A stretch of DNA of 64,000 nucleotides, taken from assembly GCF_030525615.1 (NCBI RefSeq), contig NZ_JAUNEJ010000003.1:230711-294710 (forward strand), given 5' to 3'. Positions 9,176-19,711 of this stretch are shown here, piece after piece. How positions within the stretch are numbered: the first letter of the stretch is position 1; each line of letters starts with the position of its first letter. Source of the DNA: Cutibacterium sp. (GTDB lineage: Bacteria > Actinomycetota > Actinomycetes > Propionibacteriales > Propionibacteriaceae). The translations under genes and the position numbers were made by a program. Under the pieces are notes generated by a model. That model was not told where the DNA came from. It did no database searches and saw only the letters and a program-made list of their open reading frames with translations.

Positions 9176-9805
9176 ATGACAGCCAGGATCCTCGTCGTCG
9201 ACAATTACGACTCTTTCGTGTGGAATCTCGTGTCCTATCTGGGGCAAATCGGGGCGGACACCACAGTAGTTCGCAATGATGACGAACTATTCGAGGACCC
9301 GCAGTGGTGGCAGCCTTATGACGGAATTCTGCTTTCACCTGGCCCCGGGCACCCCAAGGACGCTGGGGTTTGCGTGGATATCCTGCGGAGCGCTCACCGG
9401 CCCATTTTCGGCGTGTGCCTGGGTATGCAGGCCATGGCTATCGCGTGGGGAGGTCATGTCGGGCGCGCCGACGAACAGCTGCATGGCAAGACCTCGCCGA
9501 TTCACCACACAGGTAAGGGAGTTTTCGCTGGCCTGCCGGACCCGCTCGTCGTTACCCGATATCACTCCCTGGCTGTGGACGAGGTGCCGACAGAACTGGA
9601 GGTGACAGCTCGCACCGACAGCGGGGTCGTCATGGGTCTGCGCCACCGCAGCTTGCCGGTCGAGGGAGTCCAGTTTCACCCCGAGTCGGTGCTTTCCGAG
9701 CACGGTCACCAAATGCTTGCCACCTGGCTGGTGGAGTGCGGGGACCCGGAAGCTCCCGCGCGCGCCAGCCAGATGACCCCGCTCATGAGCGCCGCAAAAC
9801 GCTGA
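9176..9805 (+). CDS. pabA: glutamine amidotransferase, aminodeoxychorismate/anthranilate synthase component II
   Basis: 209-aa class I glutamine amidotransferase of the TrpG/PabA group. It begins with ARILVVDNYDSFVWNLVSYLGQ, has the nucleophile Cys in FGVCLGMQAM (about residue 81) and the His/Glu pair in VQFHPESVLSEHG (about residues 167-169). It releases ammonia from glutamine for the chorismate-using large subunit, for folate or tryptophan synthesis; no large subunit is nearby. A GACAAT hexamer at 9164-9169 with six bases before ATG 9176 and no ribosome site suggests a leaderless mRNA. It converges on pknB with 1 bp between the stop codons and no visible terminator. Confidence 0.93.
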   Translation: MTARILVVDNYDSFVWNLVSYLGQIGADTTVVRNDDELFEDPQWWQPYDGILLSPGPGHPKDAGVCVDILRSAHRPIFGVCLGMQAMAIAWGGHVGRADEQLHGKTSPIHHTGKGVFAGLPDPLVVTRYHSLAVDEVPTELEVTARTDSGVVMGLRHRSLPVEGVQFHPESVLSEHGHQMLATWLVECGDPEAPARASQMTPLMSAAKR

Positions 9806-9806
9806 C

Positions 9807-11669
9807 CTAGGACGACGACTCGGTGGTCGGTGCCGGGGCAATCGACGTCGCGGGGTCCTCATTCGTACCAGAGCTTGCCGGTGGTTCCTGACTTGGTTCT
9901 GCTGGTGCCACCGCGACGACAACCTTGATGGCGGTCGACCTGGTGGCGGTGGCGCCGTAACCCGGGTTCTGACTGAACACCGTATCCGGAGTAGCTGAGG
10001 ACGTTTCCCGGCGCTCCACGGAGATGGAGAATCCGCTTGAACTGGCAGCGTCATTAGCCTCTTGGACGCTCATACCCTGGAGGTTGGGCACCACTGACTT
10101 ACCAGTCGCGATCGTCAGCGTCACCTGCTGTTCAGCGGTCAGAGAGGTTCCTGCCCCTGGGCTCACGGAGTCAACTGTGCCTGCCTTGGCGGTATTCGGC
10201 TCTGTCTTGGGGTCATCGTTGGTGATCTTGATCTGATTCTCGGAGAATCCAGCGTCCCTGAGGGCTGCGACGGCATCTGACTTCGACATTCCCACGATGT
10301 TCTGCGGGATCGTCAGCTTCTTCGGCCCATCGTTGACGGTGATCGTCACCTCGCTGTTCTCGGGAGCCTTCTGGTTGGCAGCAGGGTTTTGGGAGACGAC
10401 TTGGTTGGCAGTCGCCTCATCTTTCTGGACGTGCTCGACCTTCACCTTGAGACCGGCATTCTCCAAAGTCGAGGTAGCTCCCTGTTGGCTCAGACCAGTG
10501 ACGGCTGGGACATCCACCATCTTGATGGTGTTCGACGGTGTTGGGGATGCAGCGGGGTCCGAGGAAGACCCCAGCATTTTGTACAGCCCGAATCCCAGCA
10601 GGGCGAGGAGCGCCACAGTCACGATCGTCACCAGGACCACCGGCCAGCGCCTGCGACGGGGTTCTTCAGGTTCCGAGGGAGTTTCGGAATAGGTTGCTGC
10701 GCCGCGCTGAGAAGTGGGAGTCGGCGGAGTCACAGGGGACGCTGCTGCGGCCGCCGGGATGAGGTGGGTTTCCTCTTCCGTGTCGGCTTCGGGATCGGCG
10801 TGAGTCTGCATCGCCAACGGTTCGCGTCCTGACAGCAGACGCTCAATGTCGTCACGCATCTGCTTGGCGGTCTGGTACCGGTCGGCGGGGTCCTTCGCGA
10901 GCGCTTTGAGGGCGATGGCGTCCATCTCGCGGGTGATCTCGGGATCCAGCGAGGACGGCGGCGCCGGGATCTCGCGGACATGCTGGTAGGCCACCGAGAC
11001 GGGGGAGTCTCCCACGAACGGCGGACGCCCCACGAACAGCTCATAGAGCAGGCAGCCGGTGGCATAGATGTCGGCCCGGTTGTCAACGGTCTCGCCACGG
11101 GCCTGCTCTGGCGACAGGTATTGGGCGGTGCCGATGACGGCGGCGGTCTGAGTCATGGTGGCGGAGGTGTCGGCAACAGCGCGAGCGATGCCGAAGTCCA
11201 TCACCTTGACATACCCCTCGCGGGTCAACATGACATTGGCCGGCTTGATGTCCCGGTGAACGATGCCGGCGGCGTGGGAGTAGCTCAGCGCATCGAGCAC
11301 ACCTTGGGTGAATTCCAGGGCACGGCGGGGAAGAATCTTGCGACCGTCGCGCAGCACATCACGCAGGGTGTGACCATCAATGAGCTCCATGACGATGAAA
11401 GGCACCTGCAGGCCGGTGGTGGGGTCCTTCGTCTCACCGGTGTCGTACACGGCGACAATGTTCGGATGATTGAGGCGTGCAGCCGACTGTGCCTCACGCT
11501 GGAACCTTGCCTGGAAGATGTCATCACTGGCAAGGTCGGCGCGCAACCTTTTCACAGCGACGTCGCGACCGAGACGGTGGTCGCGGGCCTTCCAGACATC
11601 GGCCATACCGCCACGACCGATGAGGTTCTGTAGTTCGTAACGCCCGGAGAGCCAACTCTCAGTGCTCAT
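9807..11669 (-). CDS. pknB: serine/threonine protein kinase PknB with PASTA domains
   Basis: 620-aa receptor kinase. The cytoplasmic kinase domain (about residues 10-275) has the glycine loop IGRGGMADVWKA, Lys 40 in DVAVKRL, the catalytic loop HRDIKPANVM, DFG, and the activation-loop TMTQTAAVIGTAQYLSPEQ that is autophosphorylated in PknB relatives. A proline-rich juxtamembrane linker, one membrane helix (VVLVTIVTVALLALLGFGLY, about residue 345) and three extracellular PASTA repeats follow, then a Ser/Pro/Thr-rich tail. It senses muropeptides or lipid II and controls cell-wall growth. It is the last gene of the fhaA-fhaB-pstP-rodA-pbpA-pknB series. ATG 11669 has a GGAG ribosome site. Many actinobacteria carry a second kinase gene, pknA, here; it is absent. 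Confidence 0.96.
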   Translation of the reverse strand: MSTESWLSGRYELQNLIGRGGMADVWKARDHRLGRDVAVKRLRADLASDDIFQARFQREAQSAARLNHPNIVAVYDTGETKDPTTGLQVPFIVMELIDGHTLRDVLRDGRKILPRRALEFTQGVLDALSYSHAAGIVHRDIKPANVMLTREGYVKVMDFGIARAVADTSATMTQTAAVIGTAQYLSPEQARGETVDNRADIYATGCLLYELFVGRPPFVGDSPVSVAYQHVREIPAPPSSLDPEITREMDAIALKALAKDPADRYQTAKQMRDDIERLLSGREPLAMQTHADPEADTEEETHLIPAAAAASPVTPPTPTSQRGAATYSETPSEPEEPRRRRWPVVLVTIVTVALLALLGFGLYKMLGSSSDPAASPTPSNTIKMVDVPAVTGLSQQGATSTLENAGLKVKVEHVQKDEATANQVVSQNPAANQKAPENSEVTITVNDGPKKLTIPQNIVGMSKSDAVAALRDAGFSENQIKITNDDPKTEPNTAKAGTVDSVSPGAGTSLTAEQQVTLTIATGKSVVPNLQGMSVQEANDAASSSGFSISVERRETSSATPDTVFSQNPGYGATATRSTAIKVVVAVAPAEPSQEPPASSGTNEDPATSIAPAPTTESSS

Positions 11670-11744
11670 TGAGGGATCTCCTTTGTGGTGAGACGTAAAG
11701 AAATGTGCTGGATGGTTGTCCCGGCCTGGATGGTTGTATACGTG

Positions 11745-13172
11745 TCATCTCATCGCCTCGATGACATCTTTGGCGATCGGCGCCGCGAGCCCGCCTCCGG
11801 TGACCTCATTGATGTCGGTGTCGGAAGATTGGATGAACACTGCAACTGCGACGTGCGGCTTGTCTGCCCATGCCACGAACCACGCGTAGGGGGCCTTGCC
11901 CTCCACCGTCTCCGCCGTACCTGTCTTGCCACCGACAGTGGCCCCGTCAATGCGGGCCCTTTTACCAGTGCCATTGTTGACCACCGAGACCATCATTGAC
12001 TTCAGCTGCTCGGCCGATTCTTTCGTCATCGGTTGAGACATCTGCTTGGGATGATGTCGAGAAACCACCTGGAGATTCGAAGCCCGAACTTCGGCTGTCA
12101 GATAGGGGGTCATGAGCTTGCCGCCGTTGGCGATTCCGGCAGTCACCATGGCCATCTGGAGTGGAGAGGCCGCGACATCGAACTGGCCGATGGAACTTTG
12201 GGCCAGCTGGGCGTCGGTGAGATTCTCGGGGAACTTCGAGGCGACCGACGAAATGTCGGAGTCGACAGCCTTGCCAAAACCAAATCGTTCAGCCTGCTCA
12301 CGAATCTTGTCTTGACCCAGCCCCACTCCGAGCTTGCCGAAAGCGCTGTTGCACGAAACCTCGAGGGCATGGGTCAGAGTGATTTTCTCTCCCCCGCAGT
12401 CGCTGTCGTTGGGCAGTGGAGTGCGGGTACCGGGCAGGATCCAATTGTCCGGCGCGTCGACCTTGGAATCGGCTTTGTATCCGTTCTGCAGGGCTGCTGC
12501 GGCCGTCACCAGTTTGAACGTTGAACCGGGGGCGTAGATCTCACGAGTGGCGCGGTTGGACAACGGAGACGACTCGTCCGCAATGAGTTTCTTCCATGCC
12601 TGGGTGGTGTCGTCGAGACGATGGGAAGCTAGATCGTTGGGGTCATAGGAGGGTGAGGACGCCATCGCCAGCACGGCACCGGTGGTGTAGTCCATCGCCA
12701 CGACGGCCCCCTTCTTGCCCTTGAGACCCTCCCATGCGGCGTCCTGGGCCTTGGCATTGATCGTCGTGGTGATTGAGCCGCCCTCAGGTTTGTGGCCAGA
12801 CAAGGTTCCGGTGATACGCGAGAGCCACTGGGCGTCTGAAGTCCCCGTCAGCTGGGCGTTCTCGGTCTGCTCCAGCATGGAACGCCCGTAGTAGTACGAG
12901 TAGTAACCGGTAATCGGGGCGTACTCCGGGCCGGAGGGGTAGACGCGCTGGTAGGCAAATTTGCCATCGCTGGACTTCGTGGTCGCGATCGGCATGGAAC
13001 CGACGAGGATATCACCCCGGTTCTGGGAGAACTCGGCGTCGCGCACGCGAACATTGCGAGGATCGTTGTTGAGGCCAGCCTGCCGGAAGATTGCCGATCC
13101 GGTGAGATTAATCATGAGGGCCAGGAACATGAGTCCTGCCAGCAATGAGACTGCGCGAATCTGCTTGTTCAT
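11745..13172 (-). CDS. pbpA: penicillin-binding protein A (class B transpeptidase)
   Basis: 475-aa class B PBP with an uncleaved N-terminal membrane anchor (AVSLLAGLMFLALMINLTGSAIF). The transpeptidase motifs are all present: STFK in YAPGSTFKLVTAA, SCN in LEVSCNSAFG, and KTG in VGGKTGTAE. It cross-links peptidoglycan outside the membrane, paired with the SEDS glycosyltransferase encoded directly upstream, which its ATG overlaps by 4 nt. The length matches actinobacterial PbpA. It belongs to the operon running from fhaA to pknB; pknB starts 75 bp further on. Confidence 0.95.
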   Translation of the reverse strand: MNKQIRAVSLLAGLMFLALMINLTGSAIFRQAGLNNDPRNVRVRDAEFSQNRGDILVGSMPIATTKSSDGKFAYQRVYPSGPEYAPITGYYSYYYGRSMLEQTENAQLTGTSDAQWLSRITGTLSGHKPEGGSITTTINAKAQDAAWEGLKGKKGAVVAMDYTTGAVLAMASSPSYDPNDLASHRLDDTTQAWKKLIADESSPLSNRATREIYAPGSTFKLVTAAAALQNGYKADSKVDAPDNWILPGTRTPLPNDSDCGGEKITLTHALEVSCNSAFGKLGVGLGQDKIREQAERFGFGKAVDSDISSVASKFPENLTDAQLAQSSIGQFDVAASPLQMAMVTAGIANGGKLMTPYLTAEVRASNLQVVSRHHPKQMSQPMTKESAEQLKSMMVSVVNNGTGKRARIDGATVGGKTGTAETVEGKAPYAWFVAWADKPHVAVAVFIQSSDTDINEVTGGGLAAPIAKDVIEAMR

Positions 13173-14575
13173 CGCGTGCCTCCATTCGGGATGACGGCGG
13201 TGGCTGTCTGACCTTGAGAATCAGCAGGAACGGTGGCGACGAAGTCGTCAGCTGGTTTTCGATTCCGGTGTGAGACGATCATGATGATCCCGACGATGAC
13301 CCAGTTGGCCACCAAAGACGACCCTCCCTGGCTCATGAAAGGCGTCGTCAATCCGGTAAGAGGCAGCAGCCGGGTGACGCCGCCGATAATGGCGAAGACT
13401 TGGAGGGCGAGGGTGAAAGACACGCCAGCGACCATGAGCTTGCCGAACTCGTCTCGACAGCCGAGGGCGGTGCGCATACCGCGAGCGGTGAGGATGAAGA
13501 ACATCACGATGACTGTCATCAGGCCGGTTACGCCGAGCTCCTCGCCGATAGAGGTTGCGATGAAATCGCTCCAACACAGTGGCACCATAGCGGGACGTCC
13601 CAGCCCCCAGCCTCGCCCGGCGAGACCACCCCAGGCCAGTCCGAACTGGGCCTGAATGATCTGGTAGTTCTGGTCGTAGTTGGAGAAGGGGTGCAGCCAA
13701 GAGTCGAAACGTACCCGCACGTGCCCGAAGAAGGTGTACGCCAAGGCAGCACCGCCAACGAGGCTGACCGCTCCCAGGATGGCCCATCCGATCCGCTCGG
13801 TGGTGATGTACAACATCACGACGAACATGCCGTAGAAGAGCATCCCAGTGCCCAAGTCGTTTTGATAGACGATGACGAGCATCGTCGCTACCCACATCAC
13901 CGCGATTGGGCCGAGATCACGGGCGCGCGGCAAGGTGATACCCAGGATTCTGTGACCGGCACGCGAGAGCACGTCGCGGTTGTCCACGAGATAGGCCGCG
14001 AAGGCGATCGCCAGCACCACCTTTGACACCTCGGCGGGCTGTAAGGTGTAGGAACCGATGTGGATCCACACCCGCGATCCCAGCACCGTTTTTCCTAGGC
14101 CGGGAACCAAAGGAAGCATGAGGAATCCCAGGCCGATGATGAACAGCACGTAGGGGTACTTCTGCAGCTTGCGGTGATCGCGCAAGATGAGCAATGTCGC
14201 CACGAACAAGATGATTCCCAGCGCCGTCCACAGTGCCTGGGTCTCCATGCGGTGATAGTGAGGGTCGGGAATGAGGTCAATGCGGTGAATCATCGCCAGA
14301 CCGAGTCCGTTGAGGGCAAAGGCGATGGGCAGAATCACTGGGTCAGCGTAAGGAATGACAATCCTGACGAAGATATGGGCGATGACAGCGATTCCCAACC
14401 AGATCCCGCCGACCATCATCCAGGTATCGGGCAGCTCGTGGTTGATATTGAGTTCGGTGAGTACCCACCCGCCGAAGCCGATGGCCCAGGCGATGATGAG
14501 CATGAACAGCTCGGTCCAGCGCCGCTTGGCTTGGACGACGACGGTGCCGTCATCGAATTCTTGTCCGACACTCAT
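13169..14575 (-). CDS. rodA: SEDS peptidoglycan polymerase RodA/FtsW
   Basis: 468-aa polytopic membrane protein of the SEDS family, with ten or more membrane helices. The landmark regions are LQPAEVSKVVLAIAFAAYL in the middle, YQNDLGTGMLFYGMF, and SFIATSIGEELGV-like and PFMSQGGSSLVANW near the C-terminal end. SEDS proteins polymerise lipid II into glycan strands with a partner class B PBP; that partner, pbpA, starts inside the last four bases of this gene. Its own ATG overlaps the pstP stop codon by one base, so translation is probably coupled. Whether it serves elongation (RodA) or division (FtsW) is inferred from gene order only. Confidence 0.94.
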   Translation of the reverse strand: MSVGQEFDDGTVVVQAKRRWTELFMLIIAWAIGFGGWVLTELNINHELPDTWMMVGGIWLGIAVIAHIFVRIVIPYADPVILPIAFALNGLGLAMIHRIDLIPDPHYHRMETQALWTALGIILFVATLLILRDHRKLQKYPYVLFIIGLGFLMLPLVPGLGKTVLGSRVWIHIGSYTLQPAEVSKVVLAIAFAAYLVDNRDVLSRAGHRILGITLPRARDLGPIAVMWVATMLVIVYQNDLGTGMLFYGMFVVMLYITTERIGWAILGAVSLVGGAALAYTFFGHVRVRFDSWLHPFSNYDQNYQIIQAQFGLAWGGLAGRGWGLGRPAMVPLCWSDFIATSIGEELGVTGLMTVIVMFFILTARGMRTALGCRDEFGKLMVAGVSFTLALQVFAIIGGVTRLLPLTGLTTPFMSQGGSSLVANWVIVGIIMIVSHRNRKPADDFVATVPADSQGQTATAVIPNGGTR

Positions 14576-16026
14576 CAGCAGTCCTCCGAAGTGACGGCAG
14601 GCAGGTCCACCTCATGTCCCGAGGCGCTCGGGGAAGCAACCGCTGCGCTGGGCGGTACTGCGGAGGGAGTACCGAACGGCACACTGCTGGCCGACGGCGA
14701 TATCTCCGGAGTGGTCGACGGTTTGGTCGGGGCAGTAGGCGGGGTGACAGCCATCTCTCGGATGGCCTTGCACTGCTGCGCGCCGGTACGCAGTTCAGTA
14801 ACCGTCACGCGGGCGGACTCCAGCGAGGAGACGCGGATGTTCTCCGAGACCCGCTCCCGGTAATAGCGCGGAAGATCACTGGTTTTGACGTCGGTCGTCT
14901 CAGCGACGTGGGAGAGCCGGACCCATGCCAGGCTCTCGGGTGACCCCTGGTAAATCGCCACTGCGTTACCGTCAGTACCAACGTAGTACTGGGTGTTGAG
15001 GTAGGCGCGAGTGCCGAAGATACCGCCAGTGACGACGATGACGACAGCGAGGACGACGATCGCCCACAGCCAGTAGCGTCGGCGGCGGTTCTGGGAATCC
15101 ACCGGGGCATAGCGCATTGACTCCTCCGCTTCGGAGTCGAACAGCACAGGAGACTTTCCAGCCCCTTTCACCGCAGCTGAGCGCTGGTCGACTGACAGTG
15201 GCGCAGTGACCTCGTGTTCTGGCACCTTGCGGGTGGTCGCAGCCCCGATGATGTGGGGTTCGCAGGTATCGAGGACCGGATCAGCTTCGACGACCTCGGC
15301 AACGACGATGGTGATGTTGTCAGTGCCGCCGCCAGCATGAGCGTCAGTCGCCAGCAGGTCAACGACGTCATCCAAGTTGGTGGTGTTGAGGTGCTCGGCA
15401 ATGGTGCTGTCGTCGACGAGGCCGCACAGTCCGTCAGAGCAAAAGAGAATGCGGTCTCCCAACCGCAGGTCGACGATTTGGGTGTCCGGGACGTGCTGGG
15501 GCTGGCCATTGAGCACCTTGAGAAGGAGAGACCGGTGTGGGTGGACAGCGGCCTCTTCGGGGGTGATACGTCCTTCATCGATGAGGGACTGCACCCAGGA
15601 GTGGTCATGGGTCATCCGCTTCATGTGGCCCTGACGCAGCAAGTAACCTCGGGAATCACCGATGTGGACGATACCGAGTTGGGTACCTGAAAACATCGCG
15701 CCGCAGAAGGTCGTCCCCATACCTTCCAGGGAGGAGTCCCAAGCCACCAGGTCAGCCAGCTCGTCGTTGGCCTCTGCTACTGCACCGGCCAGAACGGTGA
15801 GCATTTCCTCACCCTGGGGCCGGTCCGGAGAATCTTCGCCGGAAAACCTCTCATCAGCTTTCGCCACGTGACGCACGGCAACAGTGGACGCCAGGTCACC
15901 AGCCGCAGCACCCCCCATGCCATCGGCGACGACGAGCATTCTTGGAGAGACGTATCCCGAATCCTGGTTATTGCGCCGGACCAAACCAATTTCGGAATGG
16001 CACCGGATATCAAGGGAGAAAGCCAT
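14575..16026 (-). CDS. pstP: PP2C-type Ser/Thr protein phosphatase PstP
   Basis: 483-aa phosphatase. The N-terminal PP2C domain (about residues 5-235) shows metal-binding motifs: EIGLVRRNNQDSGYV, VADGMGGAAAGDLAS, GTTFCGAMF, HIGDSRGYLL and SDGLCGLV. A linker, one membrane helix (LWAIVVLAVVIVVTGGIFG, about residue 325) and an external Pro/Ser/Thr-rich tail follow. It removes phosphates put on by PknB, including on the kinase itself. The gene sits between fhaB (3-bp gap) and rodA (1-bp overlap) in the growth-control operon. Confidence 0.95.
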   Translation of the reverse strand: MAFSLDIRCHSEIGLVRRNNQDSGYVSPRMLVVADGMGGAAAGDLASTVAVRHVAKADERFSGEDSPDRPQGEEMLTVLAGAVAEANDELADLVAWDSSLEGMGTTFCGAMFSGTQLGIVHIGDSRGYLLRQGHMKRMTHDHSWVQSLIDEGRITPEEAAVHPHRSLLLKVLNGQPQHVPDTQIVDLRLGDRILFCSDGLCGLVDDSTIAEHLNTTNLDDVVDLLATDAHAGGGTDNITIVVAEVVEADPVLDTCEPHIIGAATTRKVPEHEVTAPLSVDQRSAAVKGAGKSPVLFDSEAEESMRYAPVDSQNRRRRYWLWAIVVLAVVIVVTGGIFGTRAYLNTQYYVGTDGNAVAIYQGSPESLAWVRLSHVAETTDVKTSDLPRYYRERVSENIRVSSLESARVTVTELRTGAQQCKAIREMAVTPPTAPTKPSTTPEISPSASSVPFGTPSAVPPSAAVASPSASGHEVDLPAVTSEDC

Positions 16027-16029
16027 GGT

Positions 16030-16533
16030 TCACCGCCCGCCGGTGACGGTCAGGACGGTCCTGCCAACTCGCACCTCATCCCCCACCGACAGCCGCGTCG
16101 GATTCTCGATGCGCTCACCGTTGACATGGGTGCCGTTGGTCGAGGCGAGGTCTTCGACGAACCATGCCCCGTCAATTCCCTGGCTGAACTCGGCATGGTG
16201 AGTTGACGCGTAGTCGTCGTCAATGGGAAGGGTGCAGTCGTTTCCTCGCCCCACGGTGACGCCGTTGGCCAGCGGGACATACGTGCCGACTTTATTCCCC
16301 GAGATAACTTGCAGACCACTGGGAATCGGAGCGACGTCGCGACGACGAGTCTTGCGGGCCTTGCGACCTTTGCCGCGCCGTCCAGACCCGACGGCAGCAA
16401 CTTCGGCATTGCGAGGTACTCGATGGCCGTAGATGTCGGTACGGATGACATTGGTGACGAGGAGGATGAAGATCCACAGCACCGCCAAATAGACGATGCG
16501 TAACAGTGCGACGAGAAAACCGCTCACGATCAC
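16030..16533 (-). CDS. fhaB: FHA-domain membrane protein FhaB (FipA-like)
   Basis: 167-aa protein with an N-terminal membrane helix (VALLRIVYLAVLWIFILLVTNVI), a basic linker (GRRGKGRKARKTRRRD) and a C-terminal FHA domain (VTVGRGNDCTLPIDDDYASTHHAEF, then DLASTNGTHVNGERI). FHA domains bind phosphothreonine, so it should read PknB output at the membrane. It overlaps fhaA by 4 nt and is followed 3 bp later by pstP. Confidence 0.93.
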   Translation of the reverse strand: MIVSGFLVALLRIVYLAVLWIFILLVTNVIRTDIYGHRVPRNAEVAAVGSGRRGKGRKARKTRRRDVAPIPSGLQVISGNKVGTYVPLANGVTVGRGNDCTLPIDDDYASTHHAEFSQGIDGAWFVEDLASTNGTHVNGERIENPTRLSVGDEVRVGRTVLTVTGGR

Positions 16534-17219
16534 ATCCCCGTTGGAGAGTGGACCAGCATACGTGTGGAGCCGATTTCGATGCGTGACCCGTCGTGTAACT
16601 CAGTGCTGGAAATCTTGACACCGTTGACCGTCACACCATTGGTGGAGTTGAGATCCTCAATCGACAGACCGATTCCGTCTCCTTGAGGCCAGACATTGAT
16701 ACGTGCGTGGAGTCGAGAGATACCCGGATCGTTAATGCGAACGTCGGCGTCGGACCCGCGACCGATCGTCAGCCCTGGGGGAGACAGGGGATGACGCACC
16801 CCATTGACCTCCAGTACCAGCGGTGCCTGCCGTCCCCTGGTGGCTTTGGCGTGGTTTTCGCCGGTCAGAACAGTGAATTTGCCGACTGGTAGGGACTCGT
16901 CCAGGTCGTAACTGATGTGGATGGGGCCGTTGAAGACGTAGTGCCGCTCGCTGGCGTGATCGCGCAGGGTCGGAATGATCTCAGCGTTGAGGGTCTTGGT
17001 GTAGGGAACCAAGCGTTCGTAGTCGTGGCTGGACAGCCGGACAACGAAGTCGTTGGGAACCAGTGACTTGTCGCGGGACAGGATCTGTGCTTCGGAGTCG
17101 AGTTCGCGCTGCAGCCGACCGGCAATCTCCACCGGCTCAACCTCGCCTCGGAAAGCGCGCGCAAAGACGCCGTTGACGGCGCCTTCGATCGACTTCTCGA
17201 CCTTGTCCAGGAAACCCAC
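16530..17219 (-). CDS. fhaA: FhaA: DUF3662 and FHA domain protein
   Basis: 229-aa soluble protein. The N-terminal DUF3662 part (MGFLDKVEKSIEGAVNGVFARAFRGEVEPVEIAGRL) is characteristic of FhaA. The C-terminal FHA domain has LTIGRGSDADVRINDPGISRLHARI and DLNSTNGVTVNGVKI. In mycobacteria FhaA binds phosphorylated partners such as the MurJ pseudokinase and slows peptidoglycan synthesis. The protein is much shorter than the mycobacterial one because the disordered linker is missing. It is first in the operon, starts at GTG 17219 behind GGAGAAG, and an AT-rich stretch with TATAAG about 20 nt upstream may hold the promoter. Confidence 0.94.
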   Translation of the reverse strand: MGFLDKVEKSIEGAVNGVFARAFRGEVEPVEIAGRLQRELDSEAQILSRDKSLVPNDFVVRLSSHDYERLVPYTKTLNAEIIPTLRDHASERHYVFNGPIHISYDLDESLPVGKFTVLTGENHAKATRGRQAPLVLEVNGVRHPLSPPGLTIGRGSDADVRINDPGISRLHARINVWPQGDGIGLSIEDLNSTNGVTVNGVKISSTELHDGSRIEIGSTRMLVHSPTGM

Positions 17220-17376
17220 CCGGCTTCTCCTTCCGGCTTATATCTTGGGCTTGGTGTCCCGTTTCCACGGGCTACCACCATGCGAGTTTACCCAGATGGT
17301 CTGACGATGCTTCGCGATGACCTTGTTCCGCGTGGCGAACCGTCGGCTCTAAATCGGCTTTACAAGCGCCGCTGAG

Positions 17377-17399
17377 GCCGTTGATTAAGGGTCAACGGC
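17377..17399. other. 8-bp hairpin at the 3' end of the GT-B-like gene
   Basis: A perfect 8-bp inverted repeat (17377-17384 with 17392-17399, 7-nt loop) overlaps the stop codon of the minus-strand gene. No T run follows on either strand, so a terminator role is uncertain. The rest of 17220-17391 holds only the presumed fhaA promoter. Confidence 0.3.
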
Positions 17400-18447
17400 G
17401 GTTACGCCTGACGTTGAACATGAGGTCGAGCCATGCGTCACCGATGGTAGAACCGTCATGGTCGGCAAGGACCTCGGCAGCAGATTCGCGCTGGATTCGG
17501 CGCAACGGAGCGTCGGCCATCCCTTGAGACAGGGAGCTGGCCAGTTCTTCCGTCGTCGTGGCCGGATACCCGCAGCGTGACAGGAGGTCGGCTGCCGCCG
17601 GAGTGTCAGCGTAGGCGACTGCCGGCAGGCCAGCACCAGCGGCGTCAAGGATTCGCGAGGCCAAGTCCTCCTTACGGGTCAGCACGAGGGCCAATTCGCT
17701 CTGATTCATGACGGTACTCTCAGCGTCTGCCGGGTGAATACCGACGTCACGACGAACAGCCACAGCCGAACGAACCCGAGTCTCGTCGTCAAGACAGACC
17801 TCTAGGGACCAGCCCGGGACGACCTGGCAAGCATGGTCAAAGGTGAGCAGGGCGTCGGAAAGCTGCGCATCGGTGCATGGGCCAACCAAGGCGACTCGCT
17901 TGGGGCGCTCGCCGGGGGCTGGGCTGCCAGCTGTGGCCGGTACACCAATGGAGCACACCGGAACGCCGAGGTGCTCCCAGGGGCCAGTCTCAGGATTCGG
18001 GGTCACGACGAGATCAACGAGCTGGGGGAGTTCGTCAGGGACCTCATCCGGGTCGGTGGCCAGAAAGACGACGACCGGGCGATCCAACCGGCCAGTAACC
18101 CGCAGGTCAGCGACCTCATCGAATCGGCTGGAATCGGTGACAATGATGGCAGACTGACGATCAAGGCCCTCGTCGAGATTTTGACGAGCCTTCTCCTGGC
18201 GGCGGCGCGGCCATTTTATGAAAGCTGGTGCGGATGTGGAGGGCGTAGTGTCCTCGGACCCGGTAAACGCTAGCTGTGTGACCTCGATTCCACGGCGAGA
18301 GAAGTTGTCGGTCAGGTCGGCGACGAGACGATCAGGAAGGCCGTCTCCGGCGGCGGTCACCATGACGATGCGACGGAATCCACGGGTGACGTGGGTCGCG
18401 CGGTTGATGGTCTGGGTGATGCCGAGGTCCAGGTGCATGGTGCTCAT
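17392..18447 (-). CDS. GT-B-like protein, probable glycosyltransferase
   Basis: Protein of about 351 aa that I do not recognise firmly. Its C-terminal half looks like a GT-B glycosyltransferase donor domain: RVALVGPCTDAQLSDALLTF, then SELALVLTRKEDLASRILDAAGAGLPAVAYADTPAAADLL, which resembles the family GT4 segment holding the nucleotide-sugar Glu and the glycine-rich turn. The N-terminal half has a Rossmann-like start (FRRIVMVTAAGDGLPDRLVADLTDNF). The frame is open to 18579, but that would overlap rmlB; ATG 18447 (MSTMHLDLG) is the better start and ATG 18438 is possible. It follows rmlB on the same strand after about 122 bp, which fits a role in making a sugar polymer. The acceptor and sugar are unknown. 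Confidence 0.6.
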   Translation of the reverse strand: MSTMHLDLGITQTINRATHVTRGFRRIVMVTAAGDGLPDRLVADLTDNFSRRGIEVTQLAFTGSEDTTPSTSAPAFIKWPRRRQEKARQNLDEGLDRQSAIIVTDSSRFDEVADLRVTGRLDRPVVVFLATDPDEVPDELPQLVDLVVTPNPETGPWEHLGVPVCSIGVPATAGSPAPGERPKRVALVGPCTDAQLSDALLTFDHACQVVPGWSLEVCLDDETRVRSAVAVRRDVGIHPADAESTVMNQSELALVLTRKEDLASRILDAAGAGLPAVAYADTPAAADLLSRCGYPATTTEELASSLSQGMADAPLRRIQRESAAEVLADHDGSTIGDAWLDLMFNVRRNRR

Positions 18448-18569
18448 TCTGCCGTCCAAGGGGCCTTTGTGGGGGGCAGCACGTGTTTTTAAAGTTCGTC
18501 CTGTCGGTGCGGGCGCGCCCAACCTCGTCGCTGCGTCTTTGAGCATGTCGTTCTTGTCAACACTGCTCT

Positions 18570-19601
<1,032 letters not shown>

Positions 19602-19711
19602 TTAGCTGCCTCACTGGCACCAGTTCTCGCCGTTATGAGTTCTCAGTGCTGCGAGGTTGTGTGTTTCATAGCTGCTCAGCGGCAGGAACGCTGCGGTACC
19701 GGTGAGACGAG

